From positions 558,001 to 622,000 of the forward strand of contig JAWUZG010000355.1 in the NCBI GenBank assembly GCA_036785705.1: a stretch of 64,000 nucleotides of DNA, written 5' to 3'. The notes under the pieces were generated by a model that worked only from the letters and a program-made list of their open reading frames with translations, did not search any database and was not told the origin of the DNA. Source of the DNA: Acanthornis magna. Taxonomy: Eukaryota > Chordata > Aves > Passeriformes > Acanthizidae. This document shows positions 47,401 to 60,230 of this stretch, piece by piece (positions within the stretch are counted from its first letter, which is position 1; every line of letters begins with the position of its first letter). The position numbers were made by a program, and so were the translations under genes.

Positions 47401-47900
47401 TGGAAAAAAATCTTGCTGCCCTTCTTCCATCAGAATAACTTTGACCTCATTAATATTTTTACTTTGGCAGTCACAGCATGGTGGGGTTGTAACCCAACTT
47501 AGAGATGTTAGCTGCTGGACCTCAGAGGGAAATCCCTGATCCTCTGAGCCTTCTAGATTTGCTAGGAAAACTCCTTCTGGATAAATGTCTGTGTCATAGG
47601 GATTACAGAGCAAGTGTCGCTGAGCTTCACTGTGGATTCTGCCAGCATGCATGCAGCAGGACACCACAGTGATCTTTGTCACAGCTGCAGGGATTCTTGT
47701 CACAGCTGCAGGGATTCTTGTCACAGCCACAATAGCGATCCTTATGGCATCCAGTGCTTTTGTCACAGTGCTGCAAAATAATTGCAGCAGCTGCAGCCTC
47801 TGCCAGCTCTGTGAAGGCCAAGCCTGTATGTGGACAGTGAGCACAAGCTTTGCCTCCTGCTGGTAACCCAGATGGAGGAAGAGGTCTAAAGTCATCACCT
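47401..47900. other. Unassigned block beside CR1 with 21-bp repeats
   Basis: To the right of the recognisable CR1 a 166-codon minus-strand frame (47398-47898) runs on without a recognised family. It includes a 21-bp tandem unit (TTGTCACAGCTGCAGGG..., copies at 47676-47696 and 47697-47717 and a partial third). In another minus frame the repeat encodes a cysteine-rich CDKNPCS pattern. It may be further diverged CR1 or unique DNA with a short expansion. Confidence 0.4.
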
Positions 47901-50900
47901 GCTACATCGGTGTGTTGGTACTGAGACCCAGATCAACCCCTTGGCATGAGAGAGGACAGCTCTGCCTCCATGGGCACTGTGAGTCTGACCTGTGAGGAGA
48001 GGTTTAGTGACCTAGAGATTCAGAACTTGTTACTAGGGGATATGATAGCAGCATAATGGGCTTGAAGCATGGAAACAATGTGTCCTGCTACTTTGTTCCC
48101 TCATGTACTTATACTACTGTTCAATCTGAATCTTGCCCTACCTTACCTATGGCATTACAGGAGCACCTTTGTGCTTCTTAATATTTCTATAACCTCTGTG
48201 CTTCATACTTCCCATCCTCCTGTTGGCTCTGGCTAGGTAAAGGCATATGAAGGGACAACTATTAGACTTCCTGATGTTATACAGGTACATTGTTTTCAAA
48301 TCGGAATCCTGCTCTTAATTTATTTTAGTCTGGAGAAATCAAATAATGCGATATTGGGTAAAACATATTTATGAATGCATGTGCCCGATGTTACGTGCCG
48401 TTTACAATTTGCATCTTTCCTGGTCCCACAAGACTGATTATAAAGACCATTAAAAAGGCACTTGATGGTATGTTAAAATTTTAGGGCTTTAGGTCATGAC
48501 ATAAACTGTAAAAAGTATTACTGAGTACAAAAGGCAGTCCATTTCTAATGTCGTTGGTAGTAATTTCCTTTACTGACTCTGGTGTACTGTAAAACAAGTT
48601 TTACTAACCTCAGAAGTAAATGTCCTTAATGTGTGCCTGCTCTGGATAGTTTATAGGGGTTGTGCAGGTAAGTGTGTTTGCCTGGCAGTGTCCTGCTTTT
48701 ACCTGCACTTCTCTCAGTACTGCAATACTGTGCTGGAAACTGGAATATCAAAAAGTGTCTCTAGAGTATTAGCAGCTGTTGTGGGGCAGCCCCATTAGCC
48801 ACAGATTTCACTGCCTGGAAATGAACAATAAAAAGCAATCCTCATGATAATGGTTGCTCCACCAGCTTCTTTCTCTAACTGGAAAAGATCTTTCTGCTTG
48901 ATTCTGAGCTAGTATTTCTTTATTTCTTTATCAAGAAAGATTCAAAGTACTTCTATTTCCCCCTTGAAAGTGATTTAAAAAAAATAAATAGAATACTAGC
49001 AAGGGGTGTATGTATATTACTGTAATTAGTATGGGGGAGTGAATCCATTTTTTTCCCTGTATATGTTAAAATCTTGATTTTTGGGGAATTCTTCTGATTC
49101 TTCTTCCAAAGGATATTTTTAGGCTGAACATCCTCTTTTGCCTTATGTGAGAGGCAGCCAATACTGCTGTGTTAGTGTGTGTTCAAACTGCTCTGAATTA
49201 ATCCTGTGTTTCCTGGCAACAACTTCCCATTTCTTTCCTTATCTTTTCGCAGTGCTATGAGGATTTGATCTGAGGCACCATTAGTAGAATAGACATAACG
49301 ATTGTATCAGTTGATTAGAGGCATCTAATGTAGTTTCTGGACATCAGTTACTGCTCAGTAATGGAAATAGTTCAAGGAAATACTTCATGAAGCTTACAGC
49401 TGACTAAGAAGCTGGAAATCTGTCATTTTGTTTACAGGCACGTAGGCAATTTTTCCATGTCCTCATTGTAGTGTGAAAGGTCCCGGGTGGAAAGGTAGCT
49501 TGTCCTCTGGCTTAGGTTTGCCCCTTCTTTGGTGCAAGTTGCACAACTTCCAAGGTATAGTCACCCTTTGGGTCCTCTGTTGGCAATTACATTGTCCCAG
49601 GCTCAAAGTGGGAATCTCCCTGCTCAGATTACATTTGTCTTCCTTTCCCAGAGATGTGAGCTGGTTGCTGCTGCCATGACCGAAGGATAATATAGGACGG
49701 TAACTGGATCTGGGTGTCAGTGTGGGAAGTTCAGTACATGGTATTTTCTAACTTCTTCACAGCTGTACTAGGATTTTCCCCCATTTTTGTTGGCTTTTTT
49801 TTTTAAATTTCATGCAGAGCTGTATTAATTACCAAGGTTTTTTATTATTATTATTTTTAAATTTGATGACGCTACTTTATTTTATTGCATCTATTTGACT
49901 CTTGTCAAAACCACTTATGAATAACAGCAACATAATTTAGTAGAGGATATCAGCTCAGCTGCTCTATGAAAGCTTTATTTAAAGGGCTTCTCTTTACATG
50001 CAGTGAATATTTAATCATTGCCTTTATTTTCTGCTCTCATTTTCAATTCAGATTTCAATTTATAGGTTTTAATTATGTAAAAAAGACAAAGATATGCTCT
50101 TTTCTTCTCTCTGTTGAATTTTCCTAACACAGTCTAATTTGAATTGAAAACTGACTTTTACTGTATTCAAGTTGGTTTTAGGGTCCTTCCAGAGTTTCAG
50201 AATTTCTATTATATTAAACATTTCTGAATCTAGAAAAGTGCTGGCTCAAACCTTGATGCTGTTAAATTCAATAGACCTTTTGCCAATAACATTCATAATG
50301 CTAGGTTTTGCACACTCGGTTTTAGGTAGGTTAGTAAGTTCACAATAATGCAGTATTTTTATTGCAAATGATGTCATATTAGTACTTGTGATTACTTAAG
50401 GCAGACTTTTTTAAGCCATGGTTAATTTATGGATTACTAGCAGATAAAATGACTTGCTGTATCAATTTAGGAATTTCAAATTCTGTTAAATGCAGTGTAG
50501 GTTTGAAATGTATTTTTAATACCTGTCATCTCCTGTAAGTAATTGGTACAATGTATACATAACATTAGTAGTAAAAGGATACTTCAGAATTTTTCTAGTA
50601 ACTATTTTAAGAGCTGTCTTTTCTCTCTTTTGTTTCATCTAAGGATCAAATTTTAGTTCCAACTATGATTTTACTGAAAACTCTGTAAGTTGTTAAATCA
50701 GTAATATGTGTGGGTTTGGGGTTATTTTCAGAAGTTAGAAGATTAAGTTCCTCTAGAAGGAGATAAAATGTCTAAATTCACCTAACCTTTTGTTCTGCTG
50801 TATGCTAGATCCTAACATCATCAGGTTCACAGTGGCCTTTCATTCAGTCATGACCTAGTTCAATGTACAGGTAACAAATCAATAGCCTGAGATAGTAACA

Positions 50901-53900
50901 TTTACTATCTAATTCCTACTACTTCAACAGTGGATTTCCACAGTTATGTCAATTATGTTTTGGAAATATCACTGAACTTTGCTTATTTGAACCCATTAAT
51001 GTGCTGAGACAAGGTTGGGTTTGCTTCAATAACATTGCAGAATGCTTTGATGATTTCAATACCTTTGTCTTACAAAAAAAGAAAAGAAAAGAAAAAAAAA
51101 TAATTGTTCAAAGAGTTGTATGAAACAAGTGCCATTGTACAGCCTGCAGCACACTCCTTGGTTCCTGGATTCTTGTTAAGTGCTGCTGTGGTCTGATGGG
51201 AGCAGTTCCGTTTCTATCGCACTGCTGCCATTAAGCCCTTGCTCTCAAGAAAGTTTTCTCCCACACATAAGTGTGCAGCCTTGAGTGAATAAAGTCCCAA
51301 AGAATTGGGGTGGCACCTCTACAGCCAAATTAATTTATTTTTACCTGCTCTGGCAAGGTTGCTCTAGCAAGGTTTAACATGGTGAATACTACGTCTCATA
51401 ACTGGGCTGTGTGAAAAGTAATATTCCCATCTGTTTGACTACAGCTTGAACTTTGGAAGATGGACAGTGGTCTTGTCACATGTACGCTTTTCTTCTTCCA
51501 TGGACTCTAGTGTGATTTTGTCTGGCCCTTTGTGTTAATTTATACTACACTACTCTCCCTGTTCCTGTATGTAGGTGGGAAGCCATGACTTCATGCTACC
51601 TTCACATCCAAGGGACTAATGAAAAAGAACACTGCTTACTATTTTCCTGGCATAAAGGGAAAGCCTAGAATGAGCAGAAATCATAATTTAACTTGTATTA
51701 AGTTTCTACATGCAATTTTCATCACCTGAAAAAAATTGTCTTCGCAAACTAACTTTTTAATGAGAAAGCTTCTAGTGTTGCTGGTAGCAATGATTAAGTA
51801 TCTAACTACCTATAGCACTTCTTGCTAGTTCATTAAAAGACTAGCCTTCCTAATTACATTTGCATGTCTCTCCATAATTTGTACAGACCTCAATAACTAA
51901 ATGGGTGATAATCCGTCAGCAGAATTGCAAAAGACCTTGATCCTTACATACGCAAACCCTCGGGCAGTATTTACAGTTTTCTAATAGTGTGTTGCCTTTC
52001 TTACTTGATTTTTAACTGAATAGAAGACACTGTTGATGATATTAGCTTCACAAATAGTCTGTTGTGCAATGGATGAAGACACTTTGGGATGGATATAGGC
52101 AATCTGTCCCCTTGCTCCCTAGTCATTGCAAAGACAGATCTCATTTCTGGTTTAGTTATTTGAAACTGTCTGTGTCTTTATTTCACTGATAAGTCATTTT
52201 AAAAGCTGGAGTGAATGTTATTTTTTTACTCTTTGAAGGCCTGATCTCTTTGTGATGCTTGGATGGCCAAAAGATGGTGACTTAAACACAAATTAGGTAC
52301 CTGCAGCACAATTTCTAATGGTGCAGAGGTGAAGCTGGGGAATTGGTGCTCACCCTCTGAAGGTCAGAGCACAGATTGACTTGCATGACTGGAGATACTC
52401 AGCACTTATAGTGCTGCTTTAAGTATATTCATCTGTTTTCTCTTTTATTTGTTCTTCTCTTCAGGCAGCTAAAAAACTAAGCCATTCTAATTCAATTTCT
52501 TCTTAAAAAATTTTTATAATCTGGTCTTCAGCTTTAGTGTAATTTTACCTCTTCTTTCATACTTACGTGAGTTAAATGCTTTATGTCTCTATTTCATGTG
52601 GGAAATGCCTCCAAGGGCATCCACTTACATATAGCAATTTTGGTGCATCACCTCCGAATAATTCAGAGAAAACTTATCCATCATTAGATTAAATTGTGCA
52701 CTCTTATCAGTGCACTGCCCACTTTCTGATCATCTGAAAAGCTTTCAGACTCACCCATGAGTTATACAGCCATCACTGCCCATTTTCTAGCTGAATCCCT
52801 GTGTCTACACATGCTCCTGGCTCACCAGCTCTGCTCTTAGTCTCCCCCCAGAGCAGCACAGGGTGATTATATTTCTAACTCATTTGGCTTATCACATTTA
52901 AGACTCTACTTGAAGAGCAAGGTCTCCGCTTTACCACTGCATCATTATCTTCTGAAATATTTTTAAAATGTGCCATTTTAGCCCTATGTTATATGTTCTG
53001 TCCTCAGAACAAGGCAGCAAAACTGGAACAGGGAGAAAGGAAAATGCCTGCTGTGTTTCGAGTTAGTGTTCCTACTGGGACATATCTTTGAGGCAGGGCC
53101 ATGTGGAGGTAGAGCAAATGGTGCAGGAAGGCACTTTGCTGAGTTGGAATGAAATATCACAAGCTGAAACAGTAGTTTCTGACCACCTGCCTGGACAAAG
53201 TGATTTCATCTGGGCTGCTATTGGAATTGTCCTTGTGTTGTTTGGCAACTCTTTGCAGCATCCTCTTTATATTATTTCAGTTTGTGCACATGTTGTGAAT
53301 ATAAAGAAACTAAGAGAAAATGAGGAGTATCTTCTCTTCCAGAAAAGCTTGTTACCTATGGCAAAATCCTCCAAATCATTACTCTTTTACAAAGGGGCAG
53401 TCATATGTTGTAAATAATGAACAGTAATGATAAAACATCTGAGAAGACTTAGATAAGAACATGTATTGAAAAATACAATTATTATGGTCTGAGAGTTTTC
53501 ACAGTGGGCAAAACCATGTACTTTATAATTTCTACTATTTAATTTTTTAATCGCATTTCTTTCAAAGTTAATTTATTCTGATGAAGTGGGATATCTGCTG
53601 ATTATTTAACATATCCATCTATTTTGTGAGCTTTAGTGTTGCCCTGAGTTTCATGTTAATTATATAGGACCATCACTATATTTAAAAACCAGTCTTCATT
53701 AAAAAAACTAAATTGTTAATATATCAGCTGTTAGCTGTACTTAACAGAGGTCTTCTGCATCTCTCACAGGCTTTATGAATTCTTAGGCTGGCAGTCCTTT
53801 CTGCTATTTATGTGTACTGAAGCAACCATATAATTTATCTGGTTTGGAGCTCCTTTCTTCCAGCATATTCAGAGCTTACCAGTATCACTAATAGGAAAAC

Positions 53901-56900
53901 AGAAAGAGATTCATCCCTTAATTCCTAAACATCTTGATAAATGAGCAACAGAACCTGCCAACTAGCTAATATAACATGGTATACAGACTGTGATATTAGG
54001 TATAAGAGGTTGATTTGGCAGGATTTTTGAGTATGTCACGTGACTTGTAAAGAGATGAAAATAAAAGATATAAAATACATAGCCTGCCTCAGTATTTTCC
54101 CCAGCACTCACATGGAAGTGACAACAGAGCTCCTGCTCTTCACTTCAGGTGTTTTATAAACTTGCCTACCTTCTTGACTGCCACCAGTTGAAATGCTGGT
54201 GTGAGGAATTAGGATTGGATGCCTGGGTGATGAGAAAATGAAAAGGATTGCTCTTCAAATGATTCTGAGGGGATGTGCAATAGAGCAGAACCCTTTTTGA
54301 AGGATTGGTTCAAAGGAAAACATAGGCTCAAAATAATGAGCTTTTAAAAACCTGTCTTACTGCTTGTGGTTCTTCACTGTGCTTCAGATATAATTCATAT
54401 CAAGGTTTTAGGATTTATCATTACCTAGACTACCCTGACCTCCATCAGTGCCCCGCCTACAAATACAGATAGTCTTTGTGTAGAATGCCTTCATACCCTC
54501 AAAGTTCTAGAAATTTCAGTAACATTAAATAAATAATATTAAAGGCAAAAATTTCTGGCATTACCTAAAATTTTCCCCAATTACTATGAAGAGGAAGAAA
54601 CTTGTATTTTGGCTTCCTTAATGCAGTAAGTGTTGGTTAAGTTGGATTTAGCTACTTGACTGTGTCATGATAGATAAAGATTAGAACTGTATAAATAAAA
54701 TACTAGGCACATGGTTAATATTTTTCTAACTAGAAGGCACAGCTAAAAAGTTTGGGTTTGTACATGAAACCAACTTAAATAGTCCTGAGTTTTGAAAATG
54801 CACCCATTTTCAGTTTTTTTTCTTCTTCTCCTTATTTGGTGAGGCTTCCTTTATTTTTCCAGGGATCAGCTGAGGAACACTGGTGCAATATTCCTCCCTG
54901 GCACTGGTGTCCCTTGTTCAGTGACACTGTGTGTCCCATGTGGTCATTCTCTCCAAGGGCGTTATTGTAACAGTATATTAGAATTTTTTTCCTTCCTAAA
55001 ATTAGTCTAAGGTATTTCAAATACTTGGTCTTAAGGGCACAGCTGATTCATGTGGGAGCTTTTCAAGGGAAAAATGGTTGTAATGTGCCCAGATTCTGTT
55101 TTCCTGATGTGGGGAAAGGGCACTGAAAGTATTCTATGCCTTTGAAAATGCTTTTTCTTTTGGTCCCCAATTTATTTTGGTTTTTATTGCTTAAATATTG
55201 CCCATGAAATATTAGCCAGTTGTAGCGCTTGATTGAATTATGAGTAAGATGAGCTAAAAAACATTGTTCTTCCATGTTTCTTTGTGTCATTCAATAGCTC
55301 TGATCTGACTTCTGAAATATATTTACACATTTTTCTTGGAGTTTCATGACATCATCACATCTGTAGATTTAGGGGTCTGATGCAAATGATGATCTGATTC
55401 TGTTAAAATGATCAGTCTGCCAAAACATGAACAACATTTTGTATTCTCTCCATCTCTTACATGACTGAATAGATTCCAGTATTTTATGTTATGGACTTTG
55501 TTTTGAATCACTCTCTTTTGTTGCATGCATGAAGTTTTTTGAAACTTTCTTCTGATATATCAGTATTGGCAACAGCTGGTCCTCCCTTCCTTAAGCACCC
55601 AACACTTTTCACAAACTTTTTGACTCTTAAAAGAGTACTACTTGTGGGTTTTGTAATCATTTTAGCATCATGGTTTTTTTAGTTAAATGCCCACACAAAT
55701 AGAAATTAAAGGAATCTTGGGATGATATAAAGTTATTTGGATTAATTAATCCCTATCAAAACTTCATTGAGCTATTTACATGTGTATTATAGGTCAATAT
55801 AGACCTCCATTTTAATTCATGTCTTTATGTAAAAACTTCTTTACAGCCTGGATATTTGCTTCCATGTGCTTTGCCTGTGAGCTCCAATAAGTATGACTCA
55901 GAGATGTTGCTTGGACTTTCATTTTTATTTTAAGCATAAAGACTATTGTAGTTCCAACAGATTATTATTTAAAAGTTGGTTTAAAAATACTAAACAGATA
56001 AATATTTAAGAAAACTCCTTTACCATGCAGCCCAATATTTCATAAAATATGTATAGTTTTTACTTCTACTCCTGCAGAGAATGTAAGAAATCATCCTATT
56101 TTGGTACCAGTATAATGTGTCAGAATAGTTGTGCTTTGTGGTCTAATCAAAAATATTAGCTGAAATGGGGAGGATGAGGGTCTTAATGGATTGCTATATG
56201 GACAGAAGAGATTTTTTTGTTCTTTAGTATAAAAGGAATCATCCAGTGATTCCGTTGAAAATATTTAGTTTGAACACTGATATCGAAATATTGCACTGAA
56301 AGATAAACAGATGACTTCAGAATGATGGTAGCAAATGCAATTATGCTTCAACCCACAATAATCTTAAGTGAGATATTTTATTAAATGTTAATAACTTTGG
56401 GGACTAGACTGGCTTCTTCTTAGGTCTTTCAAATAAGAGTTGTTCTGTGCAACAAGATGCCTGCAATATAAAGGTGGAATGTGTACCAAGGGATGATTCT
56501 GAGGGCTTAAAACCATTTGAGATTTATTAGTTTTCTGGAGTTGGGTTAACATGGTTCCGTGAATAGGCACAAGGCCTGGAGAGTGGGATTAGGAAGGTTT
56601 CCAGAGGCTCTGAACTCATGTCAAGCAAACCTGTCATGCCAAGCAGCTAAGTCAACTGAATAGGGAAAAGTCTTGGAAGTGCTTTATCAATGCATAATGT
56701 TTGTAAATTTTATTCAATTAATTTACAGCTGCAGGGCTCATGAGGCTGAGATTAAAGTTTTGTAAAGTTTTGATAAGGAAGCAGCCAAAACCAAACAAAA
56801 ACATTTGATTAGCTTTGGATGTTTTTTTAACAAGTTGGCAGGGGAACAAAATTGCAAGCAAGTATTTCAGAGGAAGGTGTACCCAGTCATGGGAGCTACT

Positions 56901-58721
56901 GTAGTCGGCTGGATTGGTAGCAGAATGCCTGCCAGGATCCTGCATGAAGTGCCTGCAGGTATGCTTGACATTTGCTTCCCCCTCTGCCAACAGGTGCCTC
57001 GAGGAAAAGCCATGTCCCAGAGAAAAGCCTCTGGAATTTAGTGCTACCAAAAGTACTTGCAAATAAACATTGTGCTTTAAATTCCTGTTATTTTTATGAC
57101 AAGATTAAATAGAATTTACTTCAGACAAAACATGAGTGAGAAAGAAGATATGCCAGAAGATGCCCAAGGTGCTAGCATACGAGCTTTACAATTTATTTTT
57201 TTTTTTAATTTTAAATTATTGGGACGATCATGCAAACACTCAACTTCTCCTAGAGTTCTTTGGATATAACTTGGCAAGATCACAGTCAGGGCTGCCACCC
57301 CCTTTCTCTGTTGATTGTGGCTGAGTTAGGAGAAATGGCGTTGCTTGTTGATATCTTACTTTTGTCCCTTATGTAAGCCCAAGAGAGATCAGAATTCTGG
57401 AACCAAGCTTAACCTGAGCCCTCCCTCTCATATGCAACGCGTCTTGCTGAGGGAGCAGTTTCTGTTCCTTTTAGTTGTATGCATTCATTACTTCATATTT
57501 GCATTATTGAAAAGAGCAGCATTTTTGTTGTTTTCTTACATGCATTGTTAATTTTTAGACTTGGGTTCCCATTCATCAATATTGTTTCTTAATAACTGAG
57601 TGAATTATCCAGTCAGCTTTTACACTTCCAGTGATTGTGAAATTTGTATTTTATTTGCAACCTTCTCCCAGTATATCTACAAAGGAAAAGGAAATTCCAT
57701 TAAAATCAAGTTATCACGTGGGAACCCACCTGCTTTTGCTGAAATATTTGGATTTATTTTGGGGAAATCTAAACAAAATGCTTCAATTTCTGTCAGGTCA
57801 CAATAAAAGCAAGCAATTCAGTTTGTTAAGAGCATCTTTCAAGGGAGTGAGTGGTGTAGGCTTGATGCATTGGATTAATTTCTGAAATTACAGATGAGAA
57901 TCTTCCCTGCACTGCTGCTGTTCTGGAAGAACTTGAAGGCTTTGTAAGTGTAAATTGTGCCACGCACTATGGTTATTTGACGTTGAACTCATTGTTCATG
58001 GTTGGATGCTAAATATGTTTTGCAATGTCATTTCCATAAAAGTTTGAAAAGAAGCAAGTCTTCCTTTATTAAGTAATGTTTCCTTCATAAATCCTGCTGA
58101 CATTTTAGGATTGGAGGAAAAAGTGGAGACAAGTAGCTTTCAAATTTCCTTCTATCTTAGAATAACGCTGTGACCAAGTGCCCAGACTTTCTGGTGAGGT
58201 TTGCATGCCTTCCACTGAGTTTTTTACACTGGGGCAGCAGGTGAAAGGCATCTGGGTTTGTCCTGGGAGAGTTTATAGAAAGTCTTAAAAGGCATTTTAT
58301 GAAGTTTTACTGAAATTTTAAAAATTTTTTGCATGGCCCCTACCCAAGTTCATGATTGTGAAATATAATATAGGGATGAACATTCAATCCAGTCTACCTC
58401 TCCAATACAGAGGAGATACTAGAAGTTCATTACTTGAATGCTTTGGCATGATTTTTGGTTCTGTGTGCTATTTGCCTGGTTTCATTCTGGTTTTCCATAT
58501 TTCCTTCTTCAAATGTCTCTGTGGATTGTTCTAATGTAGTTTGGAAGTTGGCAGAGCATTGTCTTAATATAGACACTTGGTATAGTGTGACATCCATTGT
58601 TTTCCGCTGTCACTAAGAGCAAAGAAATCTTGCTGAGCTGTGAAACTGCACACTTAAAACCAAGTGCTGCATTTATGTGAAGTTAAACACATTCAATATC
58701 AAACTTTGCACAAGATTCAGA
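47901..58721. other. Non-coding interval, nothing recognised
   Basis: Nearly 11 kb of AT-rich DNA with few open frames above 60 codons. The one at 53088-53417 (plus, 109 codons) has a hydrophobic middle but no family signature, splice context or codon bias I can defend. A GAAAA microsatellite lies at 51072. A CAG|GTAAGT word at 48660-48672 has no good pyrimidine tract. Confidence 0.5.
51072..51101. repeat. GAAAA microsatellite
   Basis: Three or more GAAAA units within an A-rich run. Simple sequence repeat. Confidence 0.8.
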
Positions 58722-58791
58722 TTTTTCTGTCCTAACTTTGCATGAAAAAGATCATCTTTTTCTATCTTAACTTTGCATGAAAGAAATGAAG
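58722..58791 (+). repeat. 35-bp tandem duplication with octamer-like words
   Basis: Two adjacent 35-bp copies (58722-58756 and 58757-58791) share TTTTTCTRTCYTAACTTTGC followed by ATGAAA. Each copy carries CTTTGCATGA, resembling an octamer-factor site. A single CTTTGCAC word stands just upstream (58704). Origin by slippage is likely. Confidence 0.8.
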
Positions 58792-60050
58792 AAGATTTCT
58801 CTGAAGTCTGAAAATATTTGGGTTTGCATTCATTAATGTAGTGTCAGTATATAGATGACTTCTGCACTTTCAAAACAGGCTCAACTCCTCCCCCCGCAGT
58901 TTCTTTAGGGTGTTTAGAATGATCATGGTTTTTATTTCACTGAAGAGACAATACATTTCTTAAAAGGTAGCCATGACATATTGACTCCTTAATCACAGCA
59001 ATAATTATACATGATTTTTCCATGTATCAGGATCAGCCTGTTTATTTCTGTGTGAGAAAAATAAATTATGTTTCTATATAGGATTCTTAAATGACGGTAG
59101 AAGAAAAAAGCAAAGCTCTGCTGGGAATTGCATCTATTATTAAGACTCTCAGAGCATTAAAAGCATTAGAATAATAACCTGTTACAATAAACCAATGATA
59201 TAGCTAAGCCCTCTCTTCTTGAAGAGGAGAAGTCTTGATTCATCGTTCAGGTGTAAATATATGTCACAGAAGTCAGTGATTTGGTAAGATATACAGTGAT
59301 TCTCTGAAATTAATAAAACTTTAAAACAAAGATATTTAAAGCAGCAAATCAGGAACTGAAATGCCAGGAGTCATGGGAAAGATGGACTTGTTCTCATAAA
59401 TAGTTGGTCTGGACTTTAATGAAACCATTTTATAGCAGAAACAAAGGAATATTATATTCATTATGATAAAGATATTATGAGATGAAAAATTTTCTATGCC
59501 TACACAGCGTACTTGCTTTCTGATAGCAGCTGTAATTTGTGTGGGTTCTATGCAGTCAGTCCATTTTTAAGTCTGTTGCATTATTCCCTATATTACAAAA
59601 TGCCCATATGTTGTTAGCTTCTACTTTAAGGGAATAAAAGTAAAAGCTGTTTCTGCAAAGTCTAGCGTAGAGACTAGGAAGGTGTTTCTGCTGTTTTAAA
59701 TCAATTATATTTGTCTATAGCACTCAGCATGGCCTCAAAAATAAAAGTTGTGAGGAGAGGGAGTAGGTTTCTTCACAACTTATCCTGAGCTATGTGTCCT
59801 GGAGAATTTTAATTTAGTTGGAAGAAACTGATCACATGACTGAGGGCTCTGGAGCTCTCTGATATGTAGTTCCTCTCAGTCTTAGGGGCAGCAACTATTT
59901 CAGCAATAGTCTGTCTTTAAATGTTAAGGTCTGAGAGATGCACCCATGTTCAAGCAGGTACTATCTTTGTACTGTTGCATTTATCCTTTTGTTGTACTCC
60001 CAGTTCCCTGTAGCCTCTGCACTGCTATTAGGCACTGCTTTTGCCTGACT
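58792..60050. other. Non-coding interval
   Basis: AT-rich DNA. No feature recognised. Confidence 0.5.
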
Positions 60051-60059
60051 CTGACCCTC

Positions 60060-60230
60060 CTCCCCTCCAAACACCTGGGAGTATAAAAAAGCCACCATTA
60101 GATCCAGCCCACCGTTTGTATCCGGGGTGTGTTTCTTGTCAGTGCAGCCAGGGCCACTTCCACTGACAGCCGTGCTTGGAAGAGTTACGGACGGTCAGAA
60201 GTGTGGTCTGGCAATGGTTTATTTATAAGA
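60060..60230 (+). promoter_or_regulatory. TATA-containing CpG-bearing block; promoter or eroded LTR
   Basis: CACCTGGGAGTATAAAAAAG (60073-60092) is an E-box followed by a strong TATA box. Within the next 100 bp are five CpGs (near 60112, 60122, 60170, 60188 and 60192), unusual for this AT-rich region, and then a TTTATTTATAAG word. The layout resembles either a TATA promoter on plus or an old retroviral LTR. No paired copy, target duplication or TG/CA ends could be found, so the LTR reading is weak. Confidence 0.3.

Noticed and set aside
47398..47898. 166-codon minus-strand frame as a host gene
   Set aside because: It abuts a CR1 element, contains a tandem repeat, and shows no family signature.
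48650..48675. Second AG|GTAAGT that could be another recursive splice site
   Set aside because: The 20 bases before it are G/A-rich with no pyrimidine tract, unlike the site at 20998.
53088..53417. 109-codon frame with a hydrophobic segment, possible small membrane protein
   Set aside because: No splice context, no recognised family, alternative start codon; length within chance.
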